Positions 24,891 to 32,638 of a stretch of 37,669 bases of DNA are shown in pieces (within the stretch, counting starts at the first letter, position 1; each line of letters begins with the position of its first letter). This DNA is from Anaeroplasma bactoclasticum. Its GTDB lineage: Bacteria > Bacillota_I > Bacilli_A > Acholeplasmatales > Anaeroplasmataceae. A program made the translations under genes and the position numbers. The notes under the pieces are model-generated. The model had not been told where the DNA came from. It saw only the letters and a program-made list of their open reading frames with translations, and did not search any database. The stretch lies in the NCBI GenBank assembly GCA_023663825.1, contig JAMPGQ010000014.1, positions 1 through 37,669 on the forward strand. The letters are read 5' to 3'.

Positions 24891-25139
24891 ATGCAAAAGC
24901 AAATTGTAGTGAAAAGCACTGTTGGCTTACATGCCAGCTTAGCTGCAAAGGTAGTTCAGGCAGCATCTAAGTATTCTGTAGATATTAATTTACATTATCA
25001 TAATAAAGTAATTGATGTTAAATCTATTTTAGGATTAATGTCTTTAGCTATTCCAAGAGGTGAAAATGTTATCATTGAAGCTACTGGTGATCAGGCTGAG
25101 GCTGCAATTAATGACATTGCAACTATCCTTGAAAAATAA
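24891..25139 (+). CDS. HPr-like phosphocarrier with altered active-site loop
   Basis: An 82-residue HPr/PtsH-family protein. His14 (equivalent of HPr His15) and Ser45 (equivalent of regulatory Ser46, in VKSILGLMSL) are kept. The active-site loop reads GLHASLAA instead of the canonical GLHARPA: Arg17 is replaced by Ser and Pro18 by Leu. Arg17 assists phosphoryl transfer and partner binding in HPr, so PTS activity may be weak or redirected. Regulation by phosphorylation at Ser, as in Crh or HPr-Ser-P, remains possible. It sits between pgk and tpiA, an unusual place for ptsH, which normally precedes ptsI. AAGGAG lies upstream of ATG 24891. Confidence 0.88.
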   Translation: MQKQIVVKSTVGLHASLAAKVVQAASKYSVDINLHYHNKVIDVKSILGLMSLAIPRGENVIIEATGDQAEAAINDIATILEK

Positions 25140-25160
25140 TTAGGTAAGGAAAAGAATACT

Positions 25161-25913
25161 ATGAGAAAACCAGTTATGGCTGGAAACTGGAAGATGAATA
25201 AGACTCGTGATGAAGCATTAGAATTCATTTATGCAGTAAGTGATAAACTTCCAAGCGCAAGTCAATTAGATTCTATTATTTGTGCTCCAGCAATTATATT
25301 AAGAGATTTAGTAAAGCGTAAAGGTAGTAATTTAAAGATTGGTGCCCAAAATGTTCATTTTGCTGATAGTGGAGCTTACACAGGAGAAATATCTCCGTTG
25401 ATGTTAGCATCTACTGGAGTAGAATATGTAATTATAGGACATAGTGAAAGAAGAGCTTATTTTAATGAAACTGATAAAACAGTAAACTTGAAAGTTAAAG
25501 CTGCTTTAGCTAATGATTTAAAACCCATTATTTGTTGTGGAGAGTCTTTAGAAGAAAGAGAAGCTAATACAACTCATAATGTGTTAGATAGACAAATCAC
25601 TAAAGCTTTTGAAGGAATCGACAGCAAGGATTTAGGAAATATTATTATTGCTTACGAACCTATATGGGCAATCGGAACTGGCAAAGTTGCATCTGCAGAA
25701 ATGGCAGATGAGGCTTGTGGCTACATTCGTTCTTTAATTGCAAAGCTTTATTGCCAAAATTGTGCTTTAGAAATTCGTATTTTATATGGTGGTTCTGTAT
25801 CAACTAAGAGTGTAAGTGAACTTATGGCTCAACCCAATATTGATGGTGGCTTAGTTGGTGGAGCATCATTAAAAGCAGATAGTTTCATTGAACTTTGTAA
25901 TAAAGCAATCTAA
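25161..25913 (+). CDS. tpiA: triose-phosphate isomerase
   Basis: TpiA interconverts dihydroxyacetone phosphate and glyceraldehyde 3-phosphate. The 250-residue protein carries GNWKMN (catalytic Lys11), IIGHSERR (catalytic His), AYEPIWAIGTG (catalytic Glu) and LYGGSVS (phosphate loop). It follows the HPr-like gene by 21 bases and is the last gene before a strong terminator. The gap between pgk and tpiA holds only the HPr-like gene; gpmI and eno are not next to it. Confidence 0.98.
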   Translation: MRKPVMAGNWKMNKTRDEALEFIYAVSDKLPSASQLDSIICAPAIILRDLVKRKGSNLKIGAQNVHFADSGAYTGEISPLMLASTGVEYVIIGHSERRAYFNETDKTVNLKVKAALANDLKPIICCGESLEEREANTTHNVLDRQITKAFEGIDSKDLGNIIIAYEPIWAIGTGKVASAEMADEACGYIRSLIAKLYCQNCALEIRILYGGSVSTKSVSELMAQPNIDGGLVGGASLKADSFIELCNKAI

Positions 25914-25928
25914 ACTATATATACAAGT

Positions 25929-25976
25929 AAGATGTTTGTAAACAATGAAGTGTTTATGAACATCTTTTTCTTTTTT
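25929..25976 (+). terminator. terminator of the glycolytic operon
   Basis: AAGATGTT (25929-25936) pairs with AACATCTT (25959-25966). After one mismatch, an inner helix GTAAACA/TGTTTAT continues, and T-rich sequence follows to 25976. Confidence 0.9.
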
Positions 25977-25994
25977 CTAGGTTATAAAAAACTC

Positions 25995-26023
25995 TTGACT
26001 TGGTACAGTTGTTACAGTATAAT
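25995..26023 (+). promoter_or_regulatory. promoter and putative GntR operator of ABC module 1
   Basis: TTGACT (25995-26000), 17 bases, TATAAT (26018-26023). Two TACAGT direct repeats (26004-26009 and 26013-26018) with a 9-base pitch fill the spacer and touch the -10. The same repeats at the same pitch occur at the second module (34441-34455), so they are likely the binding site of the GntR proteins. Repression would be by occlusion of the polymerase. Confidence 0.75.
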
Positions 26024-26038
26024 AGAAATGTGAAAGAC

Positions 26039-26404
26039 ATGGAAATCAAAATTACAACAAAACAATCTATCTATTTGGAATTGGCAGAAAAGATTGAATC
26101 TTTAATAAAATTAGGTGTTTACAAGGAAAATGAAAAATTACCATCTTGTAGAAAACTTGGAGTTCAACTGGGTGTAAGTCCCAATACGGTTGAGCGCGTT
26201 TATTCTCTATTAGAAGAAAGAGGTGTAATCTACAGTTTACCTAAAAAGGGAATTTTTGTTAAAGGTTCACAATCCAAGTATGCTTTTCGAAATGAAATTA
26301 TTAGAACTTTAGAACATTTTAAGGAGAATAATGTTACACAAGAAGAATTAGAAGAATATATCAAATATGTATATAAGAGTAAAGGAAGCGATAATAATGA
26401 TTGA
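26039..26404 (+). CDS. GntR-family (YtrA-type) transcriptional regulator, module 1
   Basis: This 121-residue protein has an N-terminal winged helix (about 8-74: QSIYLELAEKIESLIKLG ... LPSCRKLGVQLGVSPNTVER ... KKGIFVKG) and only a short helical tail, as in the YtrA subfamily. ATG 26039 aligns with the start of its paralogue at 34483 (MEIKIT against MQIKIT). GTG 26030 is the only alternative. No good Shine-Dalgarno is present, and with the promoter at 25995-26023 the leader would be about 9 bases. It overlaps the ABC gene by 8 bases. The effector is unknown; relatives respond to envelope stress or antibiotics. Confidence 0.9.
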   Translation: MEIKITTKQSIYLELAEKIESLIKLGVYKENEKLPSCRKLGVQLGVSPNTVERVYSLLEERGVIYSLPKKGIFVKGSQSKYAFRNEIIRTLEHFKENNVTQEELEEYIKYVYKSKGSDNND

Positions 26405-27287
26405 AATTAAAAATCTAACTAAGAGCTTCGATGGAAAAATAGTTTTAGAGGAAATTAACCTCACTATTTCTAAAGGGAGCATTTTTGGATTAATCGGAAT
26501 TAATGGTGCAGGAAAATCTACATTAATGAGAATTATGACAACTGTTTATAAGCCTGATTCTGGTGAGGTTCTCTTTGAGGGAATAAGTCTTTTTGAATCT
26601 AAAGAGATTAAGAAAAAAGTATTCTTTTTGCCTGATGAACCTTATTATTCTTTAAATGCTTCAGTGAAGTCATTACTTCAACTTTATCAATCCTTTTATA
26701 AAGACTTTGATAAAGATAAATTTTATTATTATATGGATAAATTTGCTTTAGATCCAAATAAAAAAATTATGAATTACTCAAAAGGAATGAAGAGACGATT
26801 CTTTATCTGTATAGCTTTGGCATGCAAAGTAGAATATATTATTTTAGATGAGGCATTTGATGGACTTGATCCACTTGCTCGTATTGAATTTAAAAATATG
26901 ATTACGGATATTTATGAAGAGTATGAAGATATGACAATTATTTTATCCTCTCATTCTTTAAAAGATTTAGAAGATATCGTTGATTCTTTTGCCATTCTAG
27001 ATAACAAAAAGGTTATTTCTAGTGGGAATACAAATAATCAAATTGAGCAATATATTAAGTATCAACTTGCTTTTAAAGAGAATAAAGTTCAACAGGACTT
27101 TGATTTTCTCAAACCTATTTTAGTGAGTATAGATAATAAGATAATTGAGTTAGTATTTAAAAAAGAAGAAACTATATCTTATTTAGAAGAACTTCAAAAA
27201 ATGAGTCCTGTATTTATAGAGGAGATACCTATTAGCTTTGAAGATTATTTTACGACAATAATAAAAGAAAGCGGGTATATAAAATGA
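26397..27287 (+). CDS. ABC transporter ATP-binding protein, module 1
   Basis: A 296-residue nucleotide-binding subunit. Walker A is GINGAGKST (about residues 36-44). The signature is degenerate (NYSKGMKRR in place of LSGGQ). Walker B is IILDEAFDGLDP, and the H-loop is in LSSHSLKDLEDI. The degenerate signature is the same as in the module 2 paralogue and is usual for YtrB/EcsA-like exporters. The C-terminal 80 residues are a family-specific extension. ATG 26397 overlaps the regulator, and AAAGGAAG lies 8 bases upstream. With the permease (4-base overlap) it should form an exporter or a membrane-remodelling ABC complex. Confidence 0.93.
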   Translation: MIEIKNLTKSFDGKIVLEEINLTISKGSIFGLIGINGAGKSTLMRIMTTVYKPDSGEVLFEGISLFESKEIKKKVFFLPDEPYYSLNASVKSLLQLYQSFYKDFDKDKFYYYMDKFALDPNKKIMNYSKGMKRRFFICIALACKVEYIILDEAFDGLDPLARIEFKNMITDIYEEYEDMTIILSSHSLKDLEDIVDSFAILDNKKVISSGNTNNQIEQYIKYQLAFKENKVQQDFDFLKPILVSIDNKIIELVFKKEETISYLEELQKMSPVFIEEIPISFEDYFTTIIKESGYIK

Positions 27288-28312
27288 AAGATGTATTCAA
27301 GTATGAATTAAAAAGAAGTATGCCTTTTTTTCCAATATTACTAGGCGTTGGAATTGTCATTTACTTATTTGTTTTATTAGGAAGTTATTTTGTATCTGTG
27401 AGTAGTTTTACTGGCTTTATAGGGTATTTTACTTTTGCAAGTATTCTTTTATTAATCTTTTATAATTTTGGATATAACAAAAAAAGAATTTCATTAGATT
27501 TATATTATGCGTTACCTGTTACGCATAAAGAATTATTTTTGGCAAAGTACTTATTTACTTTGGTAGAGATTGTTATTATGTTTATTACCTTGTTGGTATG
27601 TTCTTATGTATTTGCAGGATTGTTAAGTGTTGGAATATCCTTTAGTGGAGAGCATATTTATCTAAAGTATACAGAATTATTGCAGATATTTTTTACTATA
27701 TTCATTCAACTTATATCAGGAATAGGTTTAATGAATGTAATACTATTGTTTTTTAATAGAGCAAATCATTATATAGATGCCATTTTTTATATATTGATTA
27801 TACTTTTTATCCCCAAAATTTTTTTAATGAACATAGCCTATATCGTTGAACAGACCCAACTCAATGACTTATGTAATTCTGCATTAGATTTTGGCTTATA
27901 TTCTATGCTAGGCAGTTGGTGTGAATACTATGTATGTAATACATCTGATATTTTTTATGCCTTTAATACAGCCTTTGGATTAAGTATTACTATAGGGTGT
28001 GGCTTATCATTTATTCCACTTTACATATATGCAAGTAATTCGTACGCAGAAAAGGTGGAACTGCCAGACACAAAAGTATTTGGGTATAAAATTTTAATAC
28101 CAATATTAATTGTATTGGTTCTCATATATTTTAGTCTAATAGTGAATTATATCCCTTTAAATTTAATATTGTTAGGGGTAGTACTATTATTACAATATGG
28201 TGCTTATGGAGTTTTTGAAAGAACGATAAAGATATCAAAAATAAATTTAATATTAATTGCATCAACTATGATTTTAGGATTGATATTAATGTTTTCTATC
28301 AATATAAATTAA
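27284..28312 (+). CDS. ABC transporter permease, module 1
   Basis: A 342-residue protein with about seven to eight membrane helices. After the second helix comes the cytoplasmic motif YNKKRISLDLYYALPVTHKE. Its counterpart in module 2 is YNKKRISADMTYSLPVTKRE, which shows that the two permeases are paralogues. The motif is typical of ABC-2-type permeases of YtrC/YtrD-like and bacitracin/lantibiotic-stress systems. It is translationally coupled to the ATPase (ATGA overlap). No terminator with a T tract is evident downstream. The substrate is unknown. Confidence 0.88.
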   Translation: MKDVFKYELKRSMPFFPILLGVGIVIYLFVLLGSYFVSVSSFTGFIGYFTFASILLLIFYNFGYNKKRISLDLYYALPVTHKELFLAKYLFTLVEIVIMFITLLVCSYVFAGLLSVGISFSGEHIYLKYTELLQIFFTIFIQLISGIGLMNVILLFFNRANHYIDAIFYILIILFIPKIFLMNIAYIVEQTQLNDLCNSALDFGLYSMLGSWCEYYVCNTSDIFYAFNTAFGLSITIGCGLSFIPLYIYASNSYAEKVELPDTKVFGYKILIPILIVLVLIYFSLIVNYIPLNLILLGVVLLLQYGAYGVFERTIKISKINLILIASTMILGLILMFSININ

Positions 28313-28358
28313 TAATATAATTTTAAATCCATTAGAAAGCTTTTATACTAGTGATAAA

Positions 28359-28378
28359 TGTTTAAAAAATTTTAAACA
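28359..28378. repeat. 20-bp palindrome upstream of the 13-codon ORF
   Basis: TGTTTAAAA (28359-28367) and TTTTAAACA (28370-28378) are perfect inverted repeats with a 2-base centre. TATACT (28345-28350) is a candidate -10 just before it. It could be an operator for the downstream secreted-protein genes. AT-rich palindromes can arise by chance. Confidence 0.45.
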
Positions 28379-28393
28379 AGGGAGGTAATAAGT

Positions 28394-28435
28394 ATGAAAC
28401 TTCGATTACTTGTTAGTATGTGTTTTTTAGAATAA
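28394..28435 (+). CDS. 13-codon ORF with strong ribosome binding site
   Basis: GGGAGG (28380-28385) stands 8 bases before ATG 28394, the best Shine-Dalgarno in this region, yet the frame is only 13 codons (MKLRLLVSMCFLE). The product looks like the first half of a signal peptide. It could be a translated leader controlling the protease gene 77 bases downstream, or the remnant of a secreted protein. No evidence decides between them. Confidence 0.4.
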   Translation: MKLRLLVSMCFLE

Positions 28436-28511
28436 TTTAATGTGTTTATTTTTAAGAGCTTATTTAAGCGAAAAAAACATCAACTATTTCAATAAGAAGA
28501 TGGAGGTAAAT

Positions 28512-29765
28512 ATGAAAAAATTATTGATTTCAGTATTCGCTTTTGTTCTTGCGGTTCTTACTTTAATGAGTTCAGGAACATTTAAAGCCAACGCTAAAAC
28601 TTTTGAATTTGATGAAAATTCATCAAAAATTGTGCAATTGAGCAGTAACTTAACTGCGATAGAGAATAAGAAGCAAAGAGTCAATCTGCTTAATCTAATG
28701 CAATGCCATATTGATTATGTAATGGAAGATGATGGTCAAAGAAAAATAGAAAAAATTAAGGAATTGAAAGATTTCACGGGTTCTATATACACTTTATTTG
28801 AATTAAGTCCAGTTGGATATATCATTTATCACAATGATTCAGGTATCGTATTTGAATATGCTTCAAAAAGTGAATCTCCATATTTAGATTATAATGATAA
28901 TTTATATTATGGTGGAATGATGAATTATTTTTATAAAGAAAATAATACGTACTATAATACTCTTATCAAGTATGAAATTGTTCAAGAAGAAGAAAGTCAA
29001 TATTTGATTGATAATTCTAGTATCATATATAGTAAAAATCTAGAATCACCTGATCAAACTAATTTAGATTTTGTGAATGGTAAAACAGATATTTCAACAG
29101 TAGTCTCTTCATGGAAAAATGATGAAGAAATAATGCTATTAGCAACTAGCGATCAACCTAATATATCTATGGAGGAATTTTTCAAGCCTCTTATATATAG
29201 AGATGAAATGGGATATATGAATGGTGGGGTATGCGGCTATATAGCTGCAAATTTGGTTTTAGCCTATAATACATTTGCCTATGATGATTCTTTAGTTTCA
29301 GATACTTACTTGGATAAGTCAAATAAAACTATAAGAGGAGATTTACTTACAAGAGAGTTAATTCATCAACACGGAAAAGATCCAGATTCAAGTAATATAT
29401 CAGGTACAACAGCAGACAGTATGGGAGATTGTGTTAGAAATTATTTGAAAAATGTTAGTAGCGGAACTAAATCATGGAAAGTAACAACTTGGTGGGGTAA
29501 AATAAATTCTACAGGTGCTATCAAGAAAAATCAGCCACCAATTTTGTTTGGTAATATGAAGTATCCTGAAAGTAGTAGTAATGTTTCTGAAACTATGAAT
29601 AATTTTACATTTGGAGATGGAGCGCATGGAAGTGGAAATCATGCAGTTGTTGCTTATGGTTACACAAATTCCAAATATCGAGTACATTATGGCTGGTCTG
29701 GTTATTCGGATGTTATTCTTAGTTATAATGCCATTGGTGGAACTATGATTTTAAGTTATTTTTAA
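28512..29765 (+). CDS. secreted papain-fold cysteine peptidase with prodomain
   Basis: A 417-residue pre-pro-protein. Signal peptide 1-28 (ending KANA) is followed by a prodomain of about 200 residues with a GSIYTLFELSPVGYIIYHND-type repeat strand. The peptidase domain has the nucleophile C241 in GGVCGYIAANLVLAY and H377 in GSGNHAVVAYGY. A YRVHYGWSGY segment follows, like the tryptophan-glycine strand after the His in papain-like C10/C39/C47 peptidases. The family cannot be fixed by eye. ATG 28512 with GGAGG is chosen over the in-frame ATG 28440, which would bury the signal peptide behind 24 residues. A lipoprotein gene follows, as inhibitors sometimes do. Confidence 0.8.
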   Translation: MKKLLISVFAFVLAVLTLMSSGTFKANAKTFEFDENSSKIVQLSSNLTAIENKKQRVNLLNLMQCHIDYVMEDDGQRKIEKIKELKDFTGSIYTLFELSPVGYIIYHNDSGIVFEYASKSESPYLDYNDNLYYGGMMNYFYKENNTYYNTLIKYEIVQEEESQYLIDNSSIIYSKNLESPDQTNLDFVNGKTDISTVVSSWKNDEEIMLLATSDQPNISMEEFFKPLIYRDEMGYMNGGVCGYIAANLVLAYNTFAYDDSLVSDTYLDKSNKTIRGDLLTRELIHQHGKDPDSSNISGTTADSMGDCVRNYLKNVSSGTKSWKVTTWWGKINSTGAIKKNQPPILFGNMKYPESSSNVSETMNNFTFGDGAHGSGNHAVVAYGYTNSKYRVHYGWSGYSDVILSYNAIGGTMILSYF

Positions 29766-29796
29766 TAACATTAATTTAGAAAGGAAAGTTGGTTAT

Positions 29797-30453
29797 ATGA
29801 AAAAATATATTTTATGCTTACTATTTTGTTTGGCTTTATTAGCATCTTGTGTAGCAGGTGGGGGTTCTTCATCAAACACTCTACATTTTTACAATGATAT
29901 AGGAGAATCCTTTGAAGTGAAATTAATGGTAAAGAAATATGTCCCTAATGGTCATGGTGGGCAATTTACAGTAGAAAAAACTCTTCAAGAAATTCAAACT
30001 GAGATACTGGAAAAAAATGATTGCAAAGTATCCATTTATGAAAATACTTTATTAATTGAGAAAACTATAAATGAAATAACACAAATAGTTACTATTAGCA
30101 AGTATAAAGATATTTACATTTTTGAACAACCTCATATAACTCTTTTAGAACCAGACGATGATGACTCAACCAAAAAAGCATTGTTTTTTGCTCCAACATT
30201 TTACATTGATACAGATAGAAATTCCCATACACATGATTATCATTTGGTTGAAAATCAATGGTATAAAATTAATTGTTTAGAAGAAGAATATATGAATATT
30301 TATAAAAGAACAAATATGTTTACAATATTAGACTCAGATTTCTATACTTTGAATATCAAATCTTCTGTTACAAATCGCTTTGATAAGCAAACAAGCATTC
30401 AAATAGAATTTAAAGTTGAAAATAATTTAACTTACATAAAATATAGTATTTAA
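29797..30453 (+). CDS. predicted lipoprotein, unknown function
   Basis: A 218-residue protein with lipoprotein signal peptide and lipobox LLASC at about residue 17, then a Gly/Ser linker (VAGGGSSS). The mature part is mixed alpha/beta by appearance. I recognise no domain. GGAAAG precedes ATG 29797. It follows the secreted peptidase by 31 bases without a terminator. A role as an immunity factor or inhibitor of that peptidase is a guess based on position only. Confidence 0.7.
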   Translation: MKKYILCLLFCLALLASCVAGGGSSSNTLHFYNDIGESFEVKLMVKKYVPNGHGGQFTVEKTLQEIQTEILEKNDCKVSIYENTLLIEKTINEITQIVTISKYKDIYIFEQPHITLLEPDDDDSTKKALFFAPTFYIDTDRNSHTHDYHLVENQWYKINCLEEEYMNIYKRTNMFTILDSDFYTLNIKSSVTNRFDKQTSIQIEFKVENNLTYIKYSI

Positions 30454-30512
30454 CTATTTTCCATTTTGAGGAGTACTATCTGTTTCCTAGAAACAATATT
30501 TAGGAGGAACCT

Positions 30513-31907
30513 ATGAAAACAAAAACTTCTATTAACAAATTATTATGTTTAGGCTTATGTGGATTTATTATTATAGATATTTTACTTAAGATTGGCTTGT
30601 ATGATTATAAAAGTGCCTCTTTTGCGTTTTTGACTTTTGGTTTGGAAATGTTAATTATCATTGTCATTTTCTATTATAATTTGATTAGTCAAGCTTCATA
30701 CGGAATTTTAAATAAAAAATCAAATTTAAAAGATAATAAAAGGAAATTGATAATCTCATTTGGTAGTGCTTTTCTTATTTCTTTTATTCTTTTTATTATT
30801 AGAGTGTGCCTTTATTATCGTATAAATGAATATGGAAATATTACTTGGATAATCCTCGGATGTGTTCATTTATTATTAATGCTAATTATAGGTGGTCTAT
30901 TATATTTAAGTTTCTATATTGCAAGTAAAAGATCCAATTTGAGTGAGAATGATTTTAATAAAAAAGAAGAAAAAATATGGAACAAATCATTATTGATTGC
31001 TGGTTTATTGATATTAATAGATATAATTATTAAGATAATAGTTTGGTCTATTTCTAAAGATGCAAGTAATCATTGGCATTTTTCGTATCTAAATAATGAA
31101 ATAGGTTATGCATTTTATCTATTTGGCATAGAAAGTATTATTTTGTTTTTATTTGGAGGCATAGTTCTTTTTAAAGAAATTAAAAAAAATATTATACGAG
31201 GTAGAAGTAAAATGAAAAAATTATTATTTATCATAGGATTAAGTTTTATTATAATTTTTGGAACTATTAATTTGACAGCTAATGCTGCTGAGGAAAATTC
31301 TAATTCAGAAGATGATGAAGTCGAGTTTATGAAACTAGAGAATTCTAGTAGCGAAAATGTAGATGAAACTTTTAGTGCTACAGATAATATCTTTGCTATA
31401 GAAGAAGACTCTACAAATGAACCTCAACTGTCACAGAGTTCTAGTAGTGGAAATGGTAATTGGGTTGATGGAGAATGGTGGTATAATATAATGGTCGATA
31501 GTAAAAATAGAGAACCGTCCTTACCTCACCCTGTCGACTATAGTGGTAGTGATTTATTAAAGTATGTAAAAAGAGGTGATTTAGTTTATGAAGGTACAGG
31601 TGCAGCAGGAATAACAGGTCATTCTGCAATTGTATATGATGTTTTATATGATTGGTATTATAGACAAGAATTTATTGTAATAATTGAAGCAGTATCTGAT
31701 GGAGTATGTTATGGTCTAATGACACCTAATAGATTTGCTAAAAAAGAAGTTGAAATATATAGATTAATGAATGCGAGTGAATCTCAAATTGATGGAGCAA
31801 TCGAATTTGCTAAATCCCAAATTGGAAAAAAAATATCTAATATGGCCTGGGAAGAATCCAGATTTTTCGAAAGAAAAATGGTATTGTTCAGAACTGGTAT
31901 GGGCTAG
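30513..31907 (+). CDS. six-helix membrane region fused to secreted YiiX-like papain-fold domain (frameshifted)
   Basis: The frame encodes 464 residues. Residues 1-233 contain six membrane helices in which helices 1-2 and 5-6 look duplicated (GFIIIDILLKIG and LLILIDIIIKII). At residue 234 (ATG 31212) a complete signal peptide begins (MKKLLFIIGLSFIIIF ... TANA) behind GAGGT (31199-31203). An acidic Ser-rich linker follows, then a permuted papain-fold (YiiX/NlpC-like) domain with GITGHSAIVYD, whose His is residue 370. At the A8 tract 31826-31833 the frame goes wrong, and the last 27 residues are not family-like. The Cys half continues in the +1 frame (next entry). Either two genes have fused, or the internal ATG is the real start of the secreted enzyme. 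Confidence 0.7.
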   Translation: MKTKTSINKLLCLGLCGFIIIDILLKIGLYDYKSASFAFLTFGLEMLIIIVIFYYNLISQASYGILNKKSNLKDNKRKLIISFGSAFLISFILFIIRVCLYYRINEYGNITWIILGCVHLLLMLIIGGLLYLSFYIASKRSNLSENDFNKKEEKIWNKSLLIAGLLILIDIIIKIIVWSISKDASNHWHFSYLNNEIGYAFYLFGIESIILFLFGGIVLFKEIKKNIIRGRSKMKKLLFIIGLSFIIIFGTINLTANAAEENSNSEDDEVEFMKLENSSSENVDETFSATDNIFAIEEDSTNEPQLSQSSSSGNGNWVDGEWWYNIMVDSKNREPSLPHPVDYSGSDLLKYVKRGDLVYEGTGAAGITGHSAIVYDVLYDWYYRQEFIVIIEAVSDGVCYGLMTPNRFAKKEVEIYRLMNASESQIDGAIEFAKSQIGKKISNMAWEESRFFERKMVLFRTGMG

Positions 31908-32490
31908 TTTCTATCATCAGGGAATCAATCTGGATCCTAGTCCAGATGATGTATTTATAATGCCAAGAACAATCAGGGACTATAAATATGCAAACATAAT
32001 TATGCATTACAAACATCCAACAAGTGTTTCAGCAACTAACTCCTCAAATCATATAATGACATGTAATTCCATTGAAACTATCTTTCCACATGAATATATT
32101 GAAAATAATTGTTGTTCAATAAAATGTAAGGTATGTAGCTACATTTTCTATACGCAACCACATATATATACTGATAAATATATTTCAAAAAGTTCTACAA
32201 TCCACTATGCTTATTGCCGATGTGGCAGTATGACAACAAAATCGCATAGTTTTTATACGGAAAACGATTTTAATATCTGCTCTCAATGTGGATATAAAAT
32301 CTCAGTAAATCATAACCATGAATATACGTATCATTATTTGCCTATTAGAAATTCATCAAGACACACTGCTTTTTGTAGTTGTGGAGATTCAAAAACCGAA
32401 CCATGTTTTGCTCAAGCAGTGGCAGGGCAAACAGCTAGTTCTTGTGTAAAATGTGGACAGGGCTTTAAGTCGTTAGTAATATATCCTTAA
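31771..32490 (+). pseudogene. C-terminal part of the YiiX-like protein, displaced by a frameshift, with Cys-rich tail
   Basis: This frame continues the preceding gene after a shift at A8 (31826-31833). Deleting one A joins AKSQIGKK to YLIWPGKNPDFSKEKWYCSE in one frame, restoring the catalytic Cys (codon 31885-31887) and SELVWASFYHQG. Residues upstream of the tract in this frame are not meaningful, and ATG 31771 has no Shine-Dalgarno. After the enzyme domain come about 130 residues with repeated CxxC or CxC pairs spaced by His-rich strands (KCKVCSY, YCRCGS, ICSQCGY, FCSCGD, SCVKCGQ), like zinc-ribbon or disulfide modules. Transcript slippage could still make the full protein. Confidence 0.75.
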
Positions 32491-32507
32491 TTATAAAGAC
32501 ATTAACT

Positions 32508-32556
32508 AGCCCTTATGCTTTACTTATAGTAATTCGTAAAGGGCTTTTTCTTTTTT
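32508..32556 (+). terminator. terminator after the secreted-protein cluster
   Basis: AGCCCTT (32508-32514) pairs with AAGGGCT (32539-32545), with further pairing inside, followed by two T runs to 32556. Confidence 0.85.
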
Positions 32557-32580
32557 ATAATCATTTGGCAAAATTCTTTT

Positions 32581-32609
32581 TTGCTAATTGATAAATTTTA
32601 TGATAAAAT
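32581..32609 (+). promoter_or_regulatory. promoter of the HIT gene
   Basis: TTGCTA (32581-32586), 17 bases, TAAAAT (32604-32609) with TG one base upstream (extended -10). The HIT start lies 30 bases further. Confidence 0.65.
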
Positions 32610-32638
32610 AAATTTACATTCTATAGGAGGTAAGGAAA

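Noticed and set aside
28440-28511. Upstream extension of the secreted peptidase from ATG 28440
   Set aside because: It would place 24 polar residues before the signal peptide and has no Shine-Dalgarno, whereas ATG 28512 has GGAGG.
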